Notes under the pieces: model-generated | What the model saw: the letters and a program-made list of their open reading frames with translations, nothing else | Told to the model about the DNA's origin: nothing | The model's database searches: none | Source of the DNA: DASXHY01 sp035552155 | Lineage (GTDB): Bacteria > Verrucomicrobiota > Verrucomicrobiia > Limisphaerales > DASXHY01 | Direction of reading: 5' to 3' | Length of the DNA stretch: 64,000 bases | NCBI GenBank assembly: GCA_035552155.1 | Contig: DASZLX010000046.1 | Location: 1 to 64,000 of the forward strand | Made by a program: the position numbers and the translations under genes | Shown here: positions 43,925 to 52,993 of the stretch, one piece after another | Position numbering within the stretch: position 1 is the stretch's first letter | Layout: the number at the start of each line of letters is the position of its first letter

Positions 43925-44506
43925 CTATTCAACCATCCCGTTAAATTGGCTCATCGCCTTCTGTATCCCGCCCTGCAGCCACATTTCCGTTTGGCCGGCG
44001 GCGGCCGTCAAAACTTTTTCCATCAGCTCACCCTCCGCCGCGCTGAACCGGCCCAGGACGTAATCCGTTATTTCCCGCGCGCCATCTTTGCGCCCAATCC
44101 CAATCCGTAACCGCGCAAACTCGCGCGTATTCAGGTGCTGCTCGATGGACTCAAGCCCGTGATGCCCGCCGCTGCTGCCGCTGGGACGGAGCCGGATTTC
44201 GCCAAACGGCAAATCCGCATCGTCCACCGCCACCAGCAATCGCTTCACCGGCACCCGATAAAATCCTGCCAGCGGCCCCACCGTCTCGCCGCTGGAATTC
44301 ATAAAAGTCTGCGGCTCGCACAGCACCACGCGGCTGTCGCCGTGTTCCGCCCGCGCCACGCGCGCATGGAACTTTTTTTCCAGCGTCCAATTCGCTTTCC
44401 AGCGCCCGGCCAGTTTTTCAACCAGCAGGAAACCGGCGTTGTGCCGTGTCCTCGCGTATTCCGCGCCCGGATTTCCCAGGCCCACAATGAGAAATAAATT
44501 TTCCAT
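43925..44506 (-). CDS. pth: Peptidyl-tRNA hydrolase
   Basis: Pth releases tRNA from stalled peptidyl-tRNA. The 193-residue protein has FLIVGLGNPGAEYARTRHNA with the catalytic His and RHNAG motif. It also has PQTFMNSSGETVGPLAGFYR, and VAVDDADLPFGEIRLRPSGS followed by SGGHHGLESIEQHL. All key residues are present. It lies between rplY and rpsF, which is a common order. Confidence 0.97.
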   Translation of the reverse strand: MENLFLIVGLGNPGAEYARTRHNAGFLLVEKLAGRWKANWTLEKKFHARVARAEHGDSRVVLCEPQTFMNSSGETVGPLAGFYRVPVKRLLVAVDDADLPFGEIRLRPSGSSGGHHGLESIEQHLNTREFARLRIGIGRKDGAREITDYVLGRFSAAEGELMEKVLTAAAGQTEMWLQGGIQKAMSQFNGMVE

Positions 44507-44523
44507 GCGGGCCGCGGTGTATT

Positions 44524-44586
44524 GCGTGTTCCGTGGTGCGTATCGCGTGAAATTCCCTCACGCAACACGAAACACGGAACACGCCG
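44524..44586. repeat. Facing arrays of degenerate 7-bp repeats
   Basis: The left half is gcgtgtt, ccgtggt, gcgtatc, gcgtgaa. After a 7-base spacer the right half is cacgcaa, cacgaaa, cacggaa, cacgccg. The right half is close to the reverse complement of the left, so the two could form a long imperfect hairpin in the gap between rplY and pth. Confidence 0.85.
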
Positions 44587-44590
44587 TAAA

Positions 44591-45358
44591 TTACTTCTTC
44601 TTCTCGGCAGGCGCGGCAGCCTTCTTGTCGCCCGCGGGCGCAGCAGCGCCCTTTTCGGGAGCGGCAGCCTTGGCAGCGCCTTTTGCAGCCGGAGCGGCAG
44701 CAGCGCCTTCTTCGCCTTCCTTCTTCTCTTTGATCATCTCCACATCGCCGGCGGCGGCAGCGGCGCCTTCGGCCGGAGCGGCTTCCTCTTCCGCGCGCGG
44801 CACGGCCACGGAGACGACGGGGATATTCTTATCACCGAGGATTTCCACGCCTTCCGGCGCTTTGATCTCGCCGATGTGAATCGTCTTGTTCAACTCGAGG
44901 CTCGTCACATCGATCATCACCTGCTCGGGCAAATCCTTGGGCAACGCGCGCACTTTGAGCTTGAACAACACGTGTTCGAGCACGCCGCCGCTGTTTTTCA
45001 CGCCGGCGGCTTCACCGGTCGTTTCCACCGGCACCATGATGGTGACTTTTTCGGTGGGTGAAACTTCATGAAAATCCACATGCAACACATGGCCGCTGAG
45101 CGGGTGATGCTGCACTTCCTGCACCAGCGCGAGGCGCTTGGGGCTGGAATCGTCCTTGATGGCCAGGTCCACGAGCAGGTTCTCGGAAACCGAATGGGCA
45201 ATCATATCGCCGATTTCGCGCGAGTTGATTTCCACACTCTGCGGCTTGGTTTTTCCGCCGTAAATGACAGCCGGAATACGCCCTTCCGAGCGAAGTTTCT
45301 TGGCCCCGGCCCGGCGTCCGAGCGTGCGGGGAAACGCGTTCAATGGTACAGATTTCAT
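44591..45358 (-). CDS. rplY: 50S ribosomal protein L25 (CTC family)
   Basis: L25/CTC binds 5S rRNA. The 255-residue protein has the L25 N-terminal beta barrel (RRAGAKKLRSEGRIPAVIYG, then VQEVQHHPLSGHVLHVDFHE) and the TL5-type C-terminal domain (PKDLPEQVMIDVTSLELNKT). After about residue 190 a tail of 65 residues follows, rich in Ala, Glu, Gly and Lys. A similar low-complexity tail is seen on L9 in this cluster. It sits 29 bp after prs. Confidence 0.96.
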   Translation of the reverse strand: MKSVPLNAFPRTLGRRAGAKKLRSEGRIPAVIYGGKTKPQSVEINSREIGDMIAHSVSENLLVDLAIKDDSSPKRLALVQEVQHHPLSGHVLHVDFHEVSPTEKVTIMVPVETTGEAAGVKNSGGVLEHVLFKLKVRALPKDLPEQVMIDVTSLELNKTIHIGEIKAPEGVEILGDKNIPVVSVAVPRAEEEAAPAEGAAAAAGDVEMIKEKKEGEEGAAAAPAAKGAAKAAAPEKGAAAPAGDKKAAAPAEKKK

Positions 45359-45387
45359 TTTCTTAAATTGTTCCGGCTCCGCCCCAG

Positions 45388-46332
45388 TTAACTGGTGCGT
45401 CCGCCCTTAAATTCGAATAGCGAATTTACCGACGAATTATTATGGATTCGCTTGATAGCTTCGCCCAAAAGTCCCGCGACTGACAACGTGGTTATCCTGA
45501 CACCGTCAATTGCAGGGCGAAGGACAGTATCAGTTGTTATCAGTTCGTCAATATCTGATTTTTTTAATCGTTCCACCCCGATTTCATTCAAAATCGCGTG
45601 GGAAACACAGGCCAGAATCTGCTTCGCCCCCTTCTTCTTCACCAGGGACGCGGCATGCGTCAAAGTCCCCGCCGTTTCCGTCAAATCATCCACCAACAGC
45701 ACGTTTTTCCCTTTAATATCCCCAATCAACGCCATTGATTCCACTTCCGTCGCGCTTTTTCGCCGTTTCGCCACGATCGCCAGGCTCGTCTCCAGCGTTT
45801 GCGAATACGCATGCGCCATCTTCAAGCCGCCCACGTCCGGGCTGACGACGACCACGTCCTTGAGCTTCTTTTTCTTCAAATACTCATACATCACCGGCGC
45901 GGCATAGAGATGATCCACCGGGATGTCGAAAAATCCCTGGATCTGCTGCGCGTGCAGGTCCATCGCCAGAATGCGGTTCGCGCCGGCGGCCACCAGCAGG
46001 TTGGCCACGAGCTTGGCCGTGATCGGCACGCGCGGCTGGTCCTTGCGGTCCTGCCGGGCATAACCGTAGAACGGCATCACCGCCGTAATGCGCGAGGCGC
46101 TCGCCCGCCGCACCGCGTCGATCATGATGAACAACTCCATCAGGTTATGGTTCGACGGCGGGGAAGTCGGCTGCACGATGAACACATCCTCACCGCGCAC
46201 ATTTTCCTCGATCTTCACGAACGTCTCGCCGTCGGGGAAAGGTTTGACGCTGCATTTGCCGAGTTCCATGCCGATGGAACTGCAGATGGCTTCGCTCAAA
46301 GGGAGATTTGCCGTGCCGCTAAAAATTTTCAC
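45388..46332 (-). CDS. prs: Ribose-phosphate pyrophosphokinase
   Basis: Prs makes PRPP from ribose-5-phosphate and ATP, for nucleotide, His and Trp synthesis. This 314-residue protein has FSGTANLPLSEAICSSIGME, the flexible loop GYARQDRKDQPRVPITAKLV, and the PRPP-binding motif NVLLVDDLTETAGTLTHAAS. The DxHxxQIQGFF motif reads AMDLHAQQIQGFFDIPVDHL. All are intact. It leads the prs-rplY-pth-rpsF-ssb-rplI cluster. Confidence 0.97.
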   Translation of the reverse strand: MKIFSGTANLPLSEAICSSIGMELGKCSVKPFPDGETFVKIEENVRGEDVFIVQPTSPPSNHNLMELFIMIDAVRRASASRITAVMPFYGYARQDRKDQPRVPITAKLVANLLVAAGANRILAMDLHAQQIQGFFDIPVDHLYAAPVMYEYLKKKKLKDVVVVSPDVGGLKMAHAYSQTLETSLAIVAKRRKSATEVESMALIGDIKGKNVLLVDDLTETAGTLTHAASLVKKKGAKQILACVSHAILNEIGVERLKKSDIDELITTDTVLRPAIDGVRITTLSVAGLLGEAIKRIHNNSSVNSLFEFKGGRTS

Positions 46333-46557
46333 GATTGTTACTTTTGGTTAAAACGAAAAATCCACCCGCCGCAGGTGGAGAAAAAGCGACCGCGAATCTA
46401 ACAGCCGGACGGGTTTGTGCAACGAGTAAATTCGGCCATGTAGCGGCGGTCTGTGACCGCAGCGAATTATAGATAAGGAAATAAATGAGCTTTTGAGAAA
46501 CATCTCTAAATCCACCCGCCGTTTGGCCCGGCTTAATTAGGTGCTCCGCGGTTTCTG

Positions 46558-47358
46558 CTAAATCGGTTTCACCAGGCAATATGAACGGTAAGTCAGTTCT
46601 CCACTGACCAGCGCGTTGTATATCCGCGAGCCTTGGACGCCCGCAAAATCACGACCGAGGCCGTGCAGAAATTTTGGCAGATGCCGCTCGATCAATCCCA
46701 GTGAACGCGCGGAATTACGGTCCATTCCGCGCAACACCTCGGCGTTGATCGTGCGCTTTTGCTGAATCTGTAGAGGACCCTTTGCCAGCGCGTGTTCCCA
46801 TTGGGCAAAACTGTCCGCGAACCGAAAATCGGCGTAAAGAAAATGTCCGCCCGGTTTCAGCACGCGGGCGACCTCGCCCAGAAATCGCGGGAAGTCGGGA
46901 TAACAATGAGACGCCTCCACATTGATGACCGCGTCAAAAGTGCCGCCTTCAAACGGCAGGTGTTCCGCGTCGCCTTGTCGAAAAATCAACCCATCCCTCC
47001 GATGATGTTCCTGGCAGAAACGAATCGCCATCGGATTCAGATCGAGCGCGGTGTAATGCCGTGGTTCAAAGGTGCGCGCGATGTAAGCTGCCCCGCCACC
47101 GTGCCCGCAACTCACCTCCGAAACGTCTTTCCCGCGCAACGGCACTTGTGCGGCCACGTGATGATAAAGCTGAACGCAGGCGCGATTCGGCTCGTCCTCC
47201 GTCGGAAGAGGGATGCCCATGGACGGGTCCTCTTCGAAAGCATAGTTCAGAAAAAAGACGCCTTCGTCACGCAGTCGCCGGGTTAGGAATGGATACCAAA
47301 ACCGCCAGATGGTTTTGCGAACGCAACCGATTGCGAAAAGATTATCCAGAACCGCCAT
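46558..47358 (-). CDS. SAM-dependent methyltransferase
   Basis: This 266-residue class I methyltransferase starts at the ATG at 47358. The SAM-binding motif I is VSEVSCGHGGGAAYIARTFE (with Ser in place of the usual Asp/Gly spacing), followed by YTALDLNPMAIRFCQEHH (acidic end of strand 2) and GDAEHLPFEGGTFDAVINVE (motif II/III). A C-terminal region (TYRSYCLVKPI) completes the fold. It most resembles the glycolipid/phthiotriol-type methyltransferases, but the substrate is not clear. About 225 bp without a gene lie between it and prs. Confidence 0.87.
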   Translation of the reverse strand: MAVLDNLFAIGCVRKTIWRFWYPFLTRRLRDEGVFFLNYAFEEDPSMGIPLPTEDEPNRACVQLYHHVAAQVPLRGKDVSEVSCGHGGGAAYIARTFEPRHYTALDLNPMAIRFCQEHHRRDGLIFRQGDAEHLPFEGGTFDAVINVEASHCYPDFPRFLGEVARVLKPGGHFLYADFRFADSFAQWEHALAKGPLQIQQKRTINAEVLRGMDRNSARSLGLIERHLPKFLHGLGRDFAGVQGSRIYNALVSGELTYRSYCLVKPI

Positions 47359-47420
47359 GCCACAATCCTTACGGCAAAAGCGGCGCACCGCAACCTTGTT
47401 CGAAGTTTCTTAAAAAATGT

Positions 47421-48581
47421 CTACCGGCAAATCCACCCGCCGCCCACCACCAAATCATCCTGGTAAAACACCGCCGCCTGCCCGGGCGTAATTGCCCGCT
47501 GCGGCGTGTGCAATTTCACCTTGGCCTTGTTCCTATCAATCGGCAGCACCGTCGCCGCCGTGCCCGGATGATTATACCGGATCTTCGCCATCACCTCGAT
47601 TTGCTCCGGCGGATGATCGAACGGAATCCAATTGCAGCGGTCCACGATGAATTCATCGCGATCCAGCGCCGTTTCGTCGCCCACCACCACGCGATTATTT
47701 TCCGCGTCCAATTCCACCACGTAAACCGGCTTGGGCGTGGTGATACCGAGACCCTTGCGCTGGCCGATGGTGTAAAACTCGATTCCGTCGTGATGCCCGA
47801 GTACGTGCCCGTGCACATCCGCGATTTCCCCGCGATGCTTCTGCGCGAGGTTCGCCTGCTGGAGAAACTTGCCGTAGTTATTATCCGGTACGAAACAAAT
47901 CTCCATGCTTTCTTCCTTGTCGGCCGTCTTCAGATTGCAATGCCGCGCCACTTCGCGCGTGTCGCTCTTGGTTTTTTCGCCGAGCGGAAACATCGCGCGC
48001 GCCAGTTGGTCCTGTCTCAGCGAAAAAAGGAAATAACTCTGGTCCTTCTTCAAATCTCGCCCGCGCTTTAACAGGTACCTGGTAGGAGTCGCCGTAAGGA
48101 GACTCTGACTTTTTTCAGGAAAATTATTATAAGCCTCCTCACGTCGACTGCCACCAGAATCAACCGAAACGCGGTCAATCCTCGCAAAATGTCCCGTCGC
48201 GATAAACTGCGCCCCCAACTGGTCCGCGCGGTCAATCAGCCGCCCGAACTTCAAATTCTGGTTGCACATCACGCACGGGTTCGGCGTGCGGCCCGCCTTG
48301 TATTCATCCGCGAAATATTGAATCACCTTCGATTGAAACTCCGCCGCCTCATCGATGAGATAATACGGCACGCCCAGCTTGTTGCACACCGCCCGTGCGT
48401 CGCTCACGGCCTGCGGCCCGCAGCACTTGTCCTCCGCGCGCGACACGCAATCCTGCGGCCACAACTTCAGCGTGATGCCCACCACGTCATAACCCTGCTC
48501 GAGCAAAAGCGCCGCCGTCGCGGAGGAATCGACTCCACCGCTCATGCCACAGACCACGCGTGTTTTTCCGTTCGCAACCAT
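47421..48581 (-). CDS. mnmA: tRNA 2-thiouridylase MnmA with repeat-derived insert
   Basis: MnmA thiolates U34 of tRNA Lys, Glu and Gln. The 386-residue protein has the PP-loop CGMSGGVDSSATAALLLEQG. It also has both catalytic Cys regions (PNPCVMCNQNLKFG and EICFVPDNNYGKF) and the C-terminal barrel (RYNHPGTAATVLP). Between ATGHFARIDRVS and RYLLKRGRDLKKDQSYFLF lie about 25 residues (near 143-167) encoded by a palindromic repeat found elsewhere in the window. The frame stays open through it. The insert falls in a loop between conserved blocks, so the enzyme may still work. A start further upstream would add unsupported residues. Confidence 0.95.
   Translation of the reverse strand: MVANGKTRVVCGMSGGVDSSATAALLLEQGYDVVGITLKLWPQDCVSRAEDKCCGPQAVSDARAVCNKLGVPYYLIDEAAEFQSKVIQYFADEYKAGRTPNPCVMCNQNLKFGRLIDRADQLGAQFIATGHFARIDRVSVDSGGSRREEAYNNFPEKSQSLLTATPTRYLLKRGRDLKKDQSYFLFSLRQDQLARAMFPLGEKTKSDTREVARHCNLKTADKEESMEICFVPDNNYGKFLQQANLAQKHRGEIADVHGHVLGHHDGIEFYTIGQRKGLGITTPKPVYVVELDAENNRVVVGDETALDRDEFIVDRCNWIPFDHPPEQIEVMAKIRYNHPGTAATVLPIDRNKAKVKLHTPQRAITPGQAAVFYQDDLVVGGGWICR
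48081..48153 (-). repeat. Palindromic dispersed repeat, copy B, inside mnmA
   Basis: On the minus strand the element runs from cagtcgacgtgaggaggctt to cagagtctccttacggcgac and on to tcctacc. It matches copy A (38171-38245) arm for arm, with a different loop. It is about 73 bp and adds roughly 24 codons in frame to mnmA. Confidence 0.83.
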
Positions 48582-48722
48582 TACGGCACAGTATAAGACA
48601 ACCGCCCTCACCGGCAAGGCGCGCGTTGGAAATTCGGCTGGCGGGTCCGCCGGGCATCGCGTGAGCCATTTCAGTCCTGCTTGCCAGCGCACCGCCCGGG
48701 AAACTATTCTCGGTAACTACCA

Positions 48723-49454
48723 ATGCGCTTCAGGATGATTTTGCTGGCCGCCTTTTTAACCTGCACGGTGCGAGTATTCGGCGGCCCGCCGTTTCTGACC
48801 GACGACCCGGAGCCGGTGGATTATAAGAGCTGGGAGGCTTATTTATTTGCCATCGGCGACCATACGAGCGGGGGCTATACTATCTCCGGACCCGCGGTGG
48901 AATTAAATTACGGCGTCCTCCCGGACACACAATTGCATTTGGTCGTGCCGATGACCACCGTAGGCGGCGACGGCGTGCCGGGCGTTTCCGGTTTAGGCGA
49001 CACTGAATTCGGCATCAAATACCGTTTCGTCCACGAAACCAACGGCTGGCCGCAGATAGGAATTTTCCCGATGCTCGAATTGCCCACCGGGGATTCCGCG
49101 CGCGGTTTGGGAAATGGCCGCACGTGGTTCCGCCTGCCGTTATGGATGCAAAAAAGTTTTGGCGATTGGACGACCTACGGCGGCGGCGGCGCGGCTTTGA
49201 ATTCCGCGCCTGGTCAGCGCGATTATCCCTTCGGTGGCTGGCTGCTGCAGCGGGACATCGGCAAGCACCTCACCCTTGGTGGCGAAATCTTCGCGCAAGG
49301 CGCGGCCTCGGATGGAGACAAGGGATTTGGCGCGGTCAACCTCGGCGGCTATTACAAATGCACCGAGCATTTTGATTTATTATTCAGCGGCGGCCACAGC
49401 TTCGCCGGCGACGAACACACTCTCTGGTATTTTGCGTGTTATTGGACCTGGTAG
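48723..49454 (+). CDS. Predicted outer-membrane beta-barrel protein
   Basis: This 243-residue exported protein has a signal peptide (RFRMILLAAFLTCTVRVFGG) and opens with GPPFLTDDPEPVDYKSWEAY, a hallmark of the 'transporter/Phenol_MetA_deg' barrel family. Repeated amphipathic strands follow (AVELNYGVLPDTQLHLVVPM, GLGDTEFGIKYRFV, FGAVNLGGYYKC). It ends with aromatic Trp (YWTW), typical of outer-membrane proteins. The substrate is unknown. It is divergent from mnmA and convergent with a sigma factor gene, 4 bp away. Confidence 0.83.
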   Translation: MRFRMILLAAFLTCTVRVFGGPPFLTDDPEPVDYKSWEAYLFAIGDHTSGGYTISGPAVELNYGVLPDTQLHLVVPMTTVGGDGVPGVSGLGDTEFGIKYRFVHETNGWPQIGIFPMLELPTGDSARGLGNGRTWFRLPLWMQKSFGDWTTYGGGGAALNSAPGQRDYPFGGWLLQRDIGKHLTLGGEIFAQGAASDGDKGFGAVNLGGYYKCTEHFDLLFSGGHSFAGDEHTLWYFACYWTW

Positions 49455-49458
49455 GGAA

Positions 49459-51303
49459 TTATTGCTGCCCATATTTATTTATTACCCACTGATCTGCGGC
49501 TATCCCGCCGAAAGCCGTAAAACGCTCTTTGTATATAATCCAATCCTGATCCGACATTGCAGAAAACAAATCGCTGGCTTGCCGGCTTACTCCTTTAATC
49601 GCCGCCCTTTGTTGCGCGAGTTCATTGAGCAGTTCTTGAACAGTTCGCGCGCTATCCCCGTAAGAACTGGTTGGGTCCATCGATTGCAGAGCCTTTTCTT
49701 CAACGGCTAATCCGACAAGCTGACTGATTTCGGTTTTGCCCGGCGATGGATTCGCGTATTGTTGGCCTAAATTCATGGCTATCTGCAGCGCCGCCTGCGC
49801 CGAAGCCGCGTCTCCAGCCTGGTTGTAAGCCTTCGCCAAATCCACGGTATTGTTTCCCAGATGTTCCAATTGAGAAACCTGCGGCAACATTATGTCCCAG
49901 AGTGCCAGGTCGGTGGCATCCGCAATCGAATGACCGGCGGCAACATAGGCTTCTTCGTCATTTTGCATGCGGCTGATCGTATAATCGTCCAGTGGCTTTC
50001 CGGCCACAGCGGAAAGTTCTTGAACGGCTTGGTCCATCTGGCCGGAGTTGAAATAGTTGAAGGCTGAAAGATAATTCGCCAGGGCATTATCCGGCGCGGA
50101 TTTCTTGAAAGCATCGAGCCATTGACGTTGTTCTGCCGGTGACAGGTCTTTGTCAAAAACCGCCTCAAAAGCCACCTGCGGATCGTTCGGGAATTTTTCC
50201 ATGGCTTCCTTCAATAGTGCCGTGTCGCCGCTGGTGCGAAACGCCGCCAGCAAACTCCCCGCGGTGCGTCCGTTGATTTTGAGGTAGGCCTCGACTTGTT
50301 CAGGAGATAATCGGGATTGGTTGTCTTTAAGCCGCGCGTAAAGATTGCGGGACGCCACGCTTTCTTCCGGCAACACACTTGTAACGGCCGCGGCGACCTG
50401 AATTTGCGGCGCGGGCAGTTGGGGAAGTTGCGCGTGTTGTTTTGCGGCCAGCTGTGCATTGACAGTTCGCATTTGGGCCATTTTCTGCCGCAAGGATTGA
50501 TTTTCCTCGCGCAGATTACTTTCCGCGTGGTGTTCAATCACCGAGTACATCGCTGCGCTGGCAATGATGACGCTTACGATCGCCGTTTTCGCTTTTGTCC
50601 AGGCCATGATTTTCAATGCTCCTTTGGTGAGGGTTAAAGTTGAAATGGAAGCCGTCGCTCCTTTTGCCATGGCCACGAGAGTTACCGTCTTGGCCAATGC
50701 CCCCGGCGCGACCTTCACGGAATTGGCGGAGATCGCCGCCGTCAAACCTCCGGTGGAAAGCGTCACTCCGCGTGCGGTGAAAAACTTTCGCAGCTTTTCC
50801 ACCACCCGGTTCACCCGCCGCCGCGCCGTGTCTTCGTTCATCCGGAGGGCCGCGCCTATTTCCGCCGAATTCTTGTTTTCGAAATAACGCAGCACCACGG
50901 CATTGCGGTCGGTTTGGCCGAGGCTGCCCATGGCTTCCTCCAACAGCGGAGCTACAGCTTGCCAATCCGACGATTCCGGTATTTCCACCATGGATTGCAT
51001 GTAGGCCTCCTGCTGGCGATGTTGCCGCCGGATTTCTGTCTTCGTGAAGTTTGCGGAAGTCAGGCGCGCCACCTGGTAAAGCCATCCCGACAAGACCACG
51101 CGCGGCGAAAGCCTCCCCGCCTTCCGTGCAAGGATGATAAAAACCGCCTGGGTGATTTCTTCAGCGTGATGCGAATTACCCGTGAAGCGGAAGGCTGTCG
51201 AATGAACCAGGTTCACATACCGCGCCACCAATTTGGCAAAGGCGGGTTCCGAGCCGGTGCGGGCAAATTCGCCCATCAGTTCATGGTCGTCCGGTTCAGT
51301 CAT
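49459..51303 (-). CDS. ECF sigma factor fused to a membrane segment and exported C-terminal domain (1)
   Basis: This 614-residue protein starts with sigma region 2 (HSTAFRFTGNSHHAEEITQA) and region 4 (LGQTDRNAVVLRYFENKNSA, then NEDTARRRVNRVVEKLRKFF). A shared linker (ALKIMAWTKAKTAIVSVIIA) contains one membrane helix at about 240-260. About 350 exported residues follow, with a coiled coil (ESNLREENQSLRQKMAQMRT) and helical repeat text (APDNALANYLSAFNYFNSGQ). I recognise no specific domain in the tail. It is the last of four minus-strand genes starting with the PD40 protein. Confidence 0.86.
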   Translation of the reverse strand: MTEPDDHELMGEFARTGSEPAFAKLVARYVNLVHSTAFRFTGNSHHAEEITQAVFIILARKAGRLSPRVVLSGWLYQVARLTSANFTKTEIRRQHRQQEAYMQSMVEIPESSDWQAVAPLLEEAMGSLGQTDRNAVVLRYFENKNSAEIGAALRMNEDTARRRVNRVVEKLRKFFTARGVTLSTGGLTAAISANSVKVAPGALAKTVTLVAMAKGATASISTLTLTKGALKIMAWTKAKTAIVSVIIASAAMYSVIEHHAESNLREENQSLRQKMAQMRTVNAQLAAKQHAQLPQLPAPQIQVAAAVTSVLPEESVASRNLYARLKDNQSRLSPEQVEAYLKINGRTAGSLLAAFRTSGDTALLKEAMEKFPNDPQVAFEAVFDKDLSPAEQRQWLDAFKKSAPDNALANYLSAFNYFNSGQMDQAVQELSAVAGKPLDDYTISRMQNDEEAYVAAGHSIADATDLALWDIMLPQVSQLEHLGNNTVDLAKAYNQAGDAASAQAALQIAMNLGQQYANPSPGKTEISQLVGLAVEEKALQSMDPTSSYGDSARTVQELLNELAQQRAAIKGVSRQASDLFSAMSDQDWIIYKERFTAFGGIAADQWVINKYGQQ

Positions 51304-51469
51304 CTATCCCATGATGTCCATGAATCGGTAAACGGGACAAAGTATTATTCACGAGCGTTGTCTGAGAGCATTTCTGTCAATGCCCTGGCCCGCGCGGGAA
51401 GAGAGCCGCTGAAAGCGCTTTTCGTTGTTCAAAAGCGGACGGATAGCTCAAAGACTTGGAATCTCATCC

Positions 51470-52924
51470 CTATTGTGAGGCTGTTTGCGCGGCTTGAGCG
51501 TTCATCTTATTAAAGAGCATGGCTTGCCGCACGATAAGTCTTCGAGGGATGATATCGGAAGCGCCTGGTGGATAAGCCGCGTAGGGAGTCAGGCTGAAGG
51601 CGCCACAACTATCGCTGCTCATCGAGCCTCCATATTGGTAGCCGTCCAATTTCTTCATTTGCTCAGTCAATTTATCGAATTCGCCTTTTTCACAGACAAC
51701 GCCAATGAGAAAGGGAAACTCCGAACCATCAATTTGAATATTCTTCAGCGTGATGCCGGCATTTTGCGCGGCGAGTTGCGTCGCTTGAATCAGGCCGTCT
51801 TTGTTGAAGGCGGCATTCAAATTTGTTGGTGCGGGCACCGGGGTTCCCAGAAATTCGACTATATCGCGGTTTGAATCCTCGATCGCGCCGTTGCTTTCGT
51901 TCGACTTCGCCACCACCGCTTGTTTCAGTCGCGCCATTTCCTGTTGCAGTGATTGCATCTGCGCGGCTTCCCCACGCAGTCTCAAGAGTTCGCTTTTCTC
52001 CCGCTGCCGTTCCGGGCTGTCATCGCTCAACGAAGCCAGGCGATTGCTTGCCTCGTCCAGCGCACTTTGCAACTGTTGTGTTTGTGTCGACAGAGTCGTT
52101 TGCTGCTGCTGCAGTGATTGGTTTTGTTGGTCCAGTCTGGCTGCGTGACTGGTTTCATAGGCACCGGTCCCGATCAGGATCACGCCGATGCCCGCCACGA
52201 TTGTTGTTTGTGCTTTTGTCCACGCCATAACTCTCATTGCTCCTTTTACCAGGGTTAAAGTTGAACCGCTTATCACTGCGCCTTTGGCAACCGCGACTGT
52301 TTTGACCCCCATGGCCAGCGCCGGGGGCGCCGCCTGGACGGAATGTGCTGAAATGCTCCCCGCGATGACTGGTGCGGTTAGAGCCACACCGCGTTTGAGG
52401 AATAGTTTCTGCAATTTTTCCAATGCCCGCGCGACCCGTTTCTTTGCGGCCTCTTCACTCGTTCCCATGGCGAGGCCTACCTCGCTCAGATTTTTTCTTT
52501 CGTAAAAACGGAGAATGATCGCCCGGCGCTCTTTTTCTTTGAGCGCCCCAACGGCATCATCAAGCATCGGGCCGATTTTTTCCCAGGTGTCATTGCCTGA
52601 TCGGTCGAAAATCGATTCCATGTAGGCCTCCTGTTCGCGGCACTGCCGGCGGATCTCACTCCGTTTGAAATTATTCGCCGTCAGCCGCGTGGTTTGAAAC
52701 AACCAGCTGGAGACAGCTTTTTCATGGCGCAACACCGCTGCTTTTTTCGCCAGAATGATGAAGACGGCCTGCGTGATTTCCTCCGCCTGATGGGGATTGC
52801 GGACCTGCCTCAGCGCCACGGAATACACCAGGTTGATGTGCCGTTCCACGAGAGTCGCAAAGGCGTCATCGGTCCCGTTCTCGGCATACTGTCGCAGCAA
52901 TCGGCTATCGTCCGTTAAGTCCAT
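51470..52924 (-). CDS. ECF sigma factor fused to a membrane segment and exported C-terminal domain (2)
   Basis: This 484-residue paralogue starts at the ATG at 52924 (MDLTDDSRLLRQYAENG). Region 2 (YSVALRQVRNPHQAEEITQA) and region 4 (LKEKERRAIILRFYERKNLS) are complete. The shared linker reads GAMRVMAWTKAQTTIVAGIG and includes the membrane helix. The exported part has a long coiled coil (ARLDQQNQSLQQQQTTLSTQ, and LASLSDDSPERQREKSELLR) and a C-terminal globular piece of about 130 residues. It lies 69 bp after the next sigma gene and 166 bp before sigma (1). Confidence 0.87.
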   Translation of the reverse strand: MDLTDDSRLLRQYAENGTDDAFATLVERHINLVYSVALRQVRNPHQAEEITQAVFIILAKKAAVLRHEKAVSSWLFQTTRLTANNFKRSEIRRQCREQEAYMESIFDRSGNDTWEKIGPMLDDAVGALKEKERRAIILRFYERKNLSEVGLAMGTSEEAAKKRVARALEKLQKLFLKRGVALTAPVIAGSISAHSVQAAPPALAMGVKTVAVAKGAVISGSTLTLVKGAMRVMAWTKAQTTIVAGIGVILIGTGAYETSHAARLDQQNQSLQQQQTTLSTQTQQLQSALDEASNRLASLSDDSPERQREKSELLRLRGEAAQMQSLQQEMARLKQAVVAKSNESNGAIEDSNRDIVEFLGTPVPAPTNLNAAFNKDGLIQATQLAAQNAGITLKNIQIDGSEFPFLIGVVCEKGEFDKLTEQMKKLDGYQYGGSMSSDSCGAFSLTPYAAYPPGASDIIPRRLIVRQAMLFNKMNAQAAQTASQ

Positions 52925-52993
52925 TCGGTGATAAGTGTGCGCCGGATGGCCCAAAAGGGACAATTTATTTGCAGCGATGTTATTCCCCCACTT

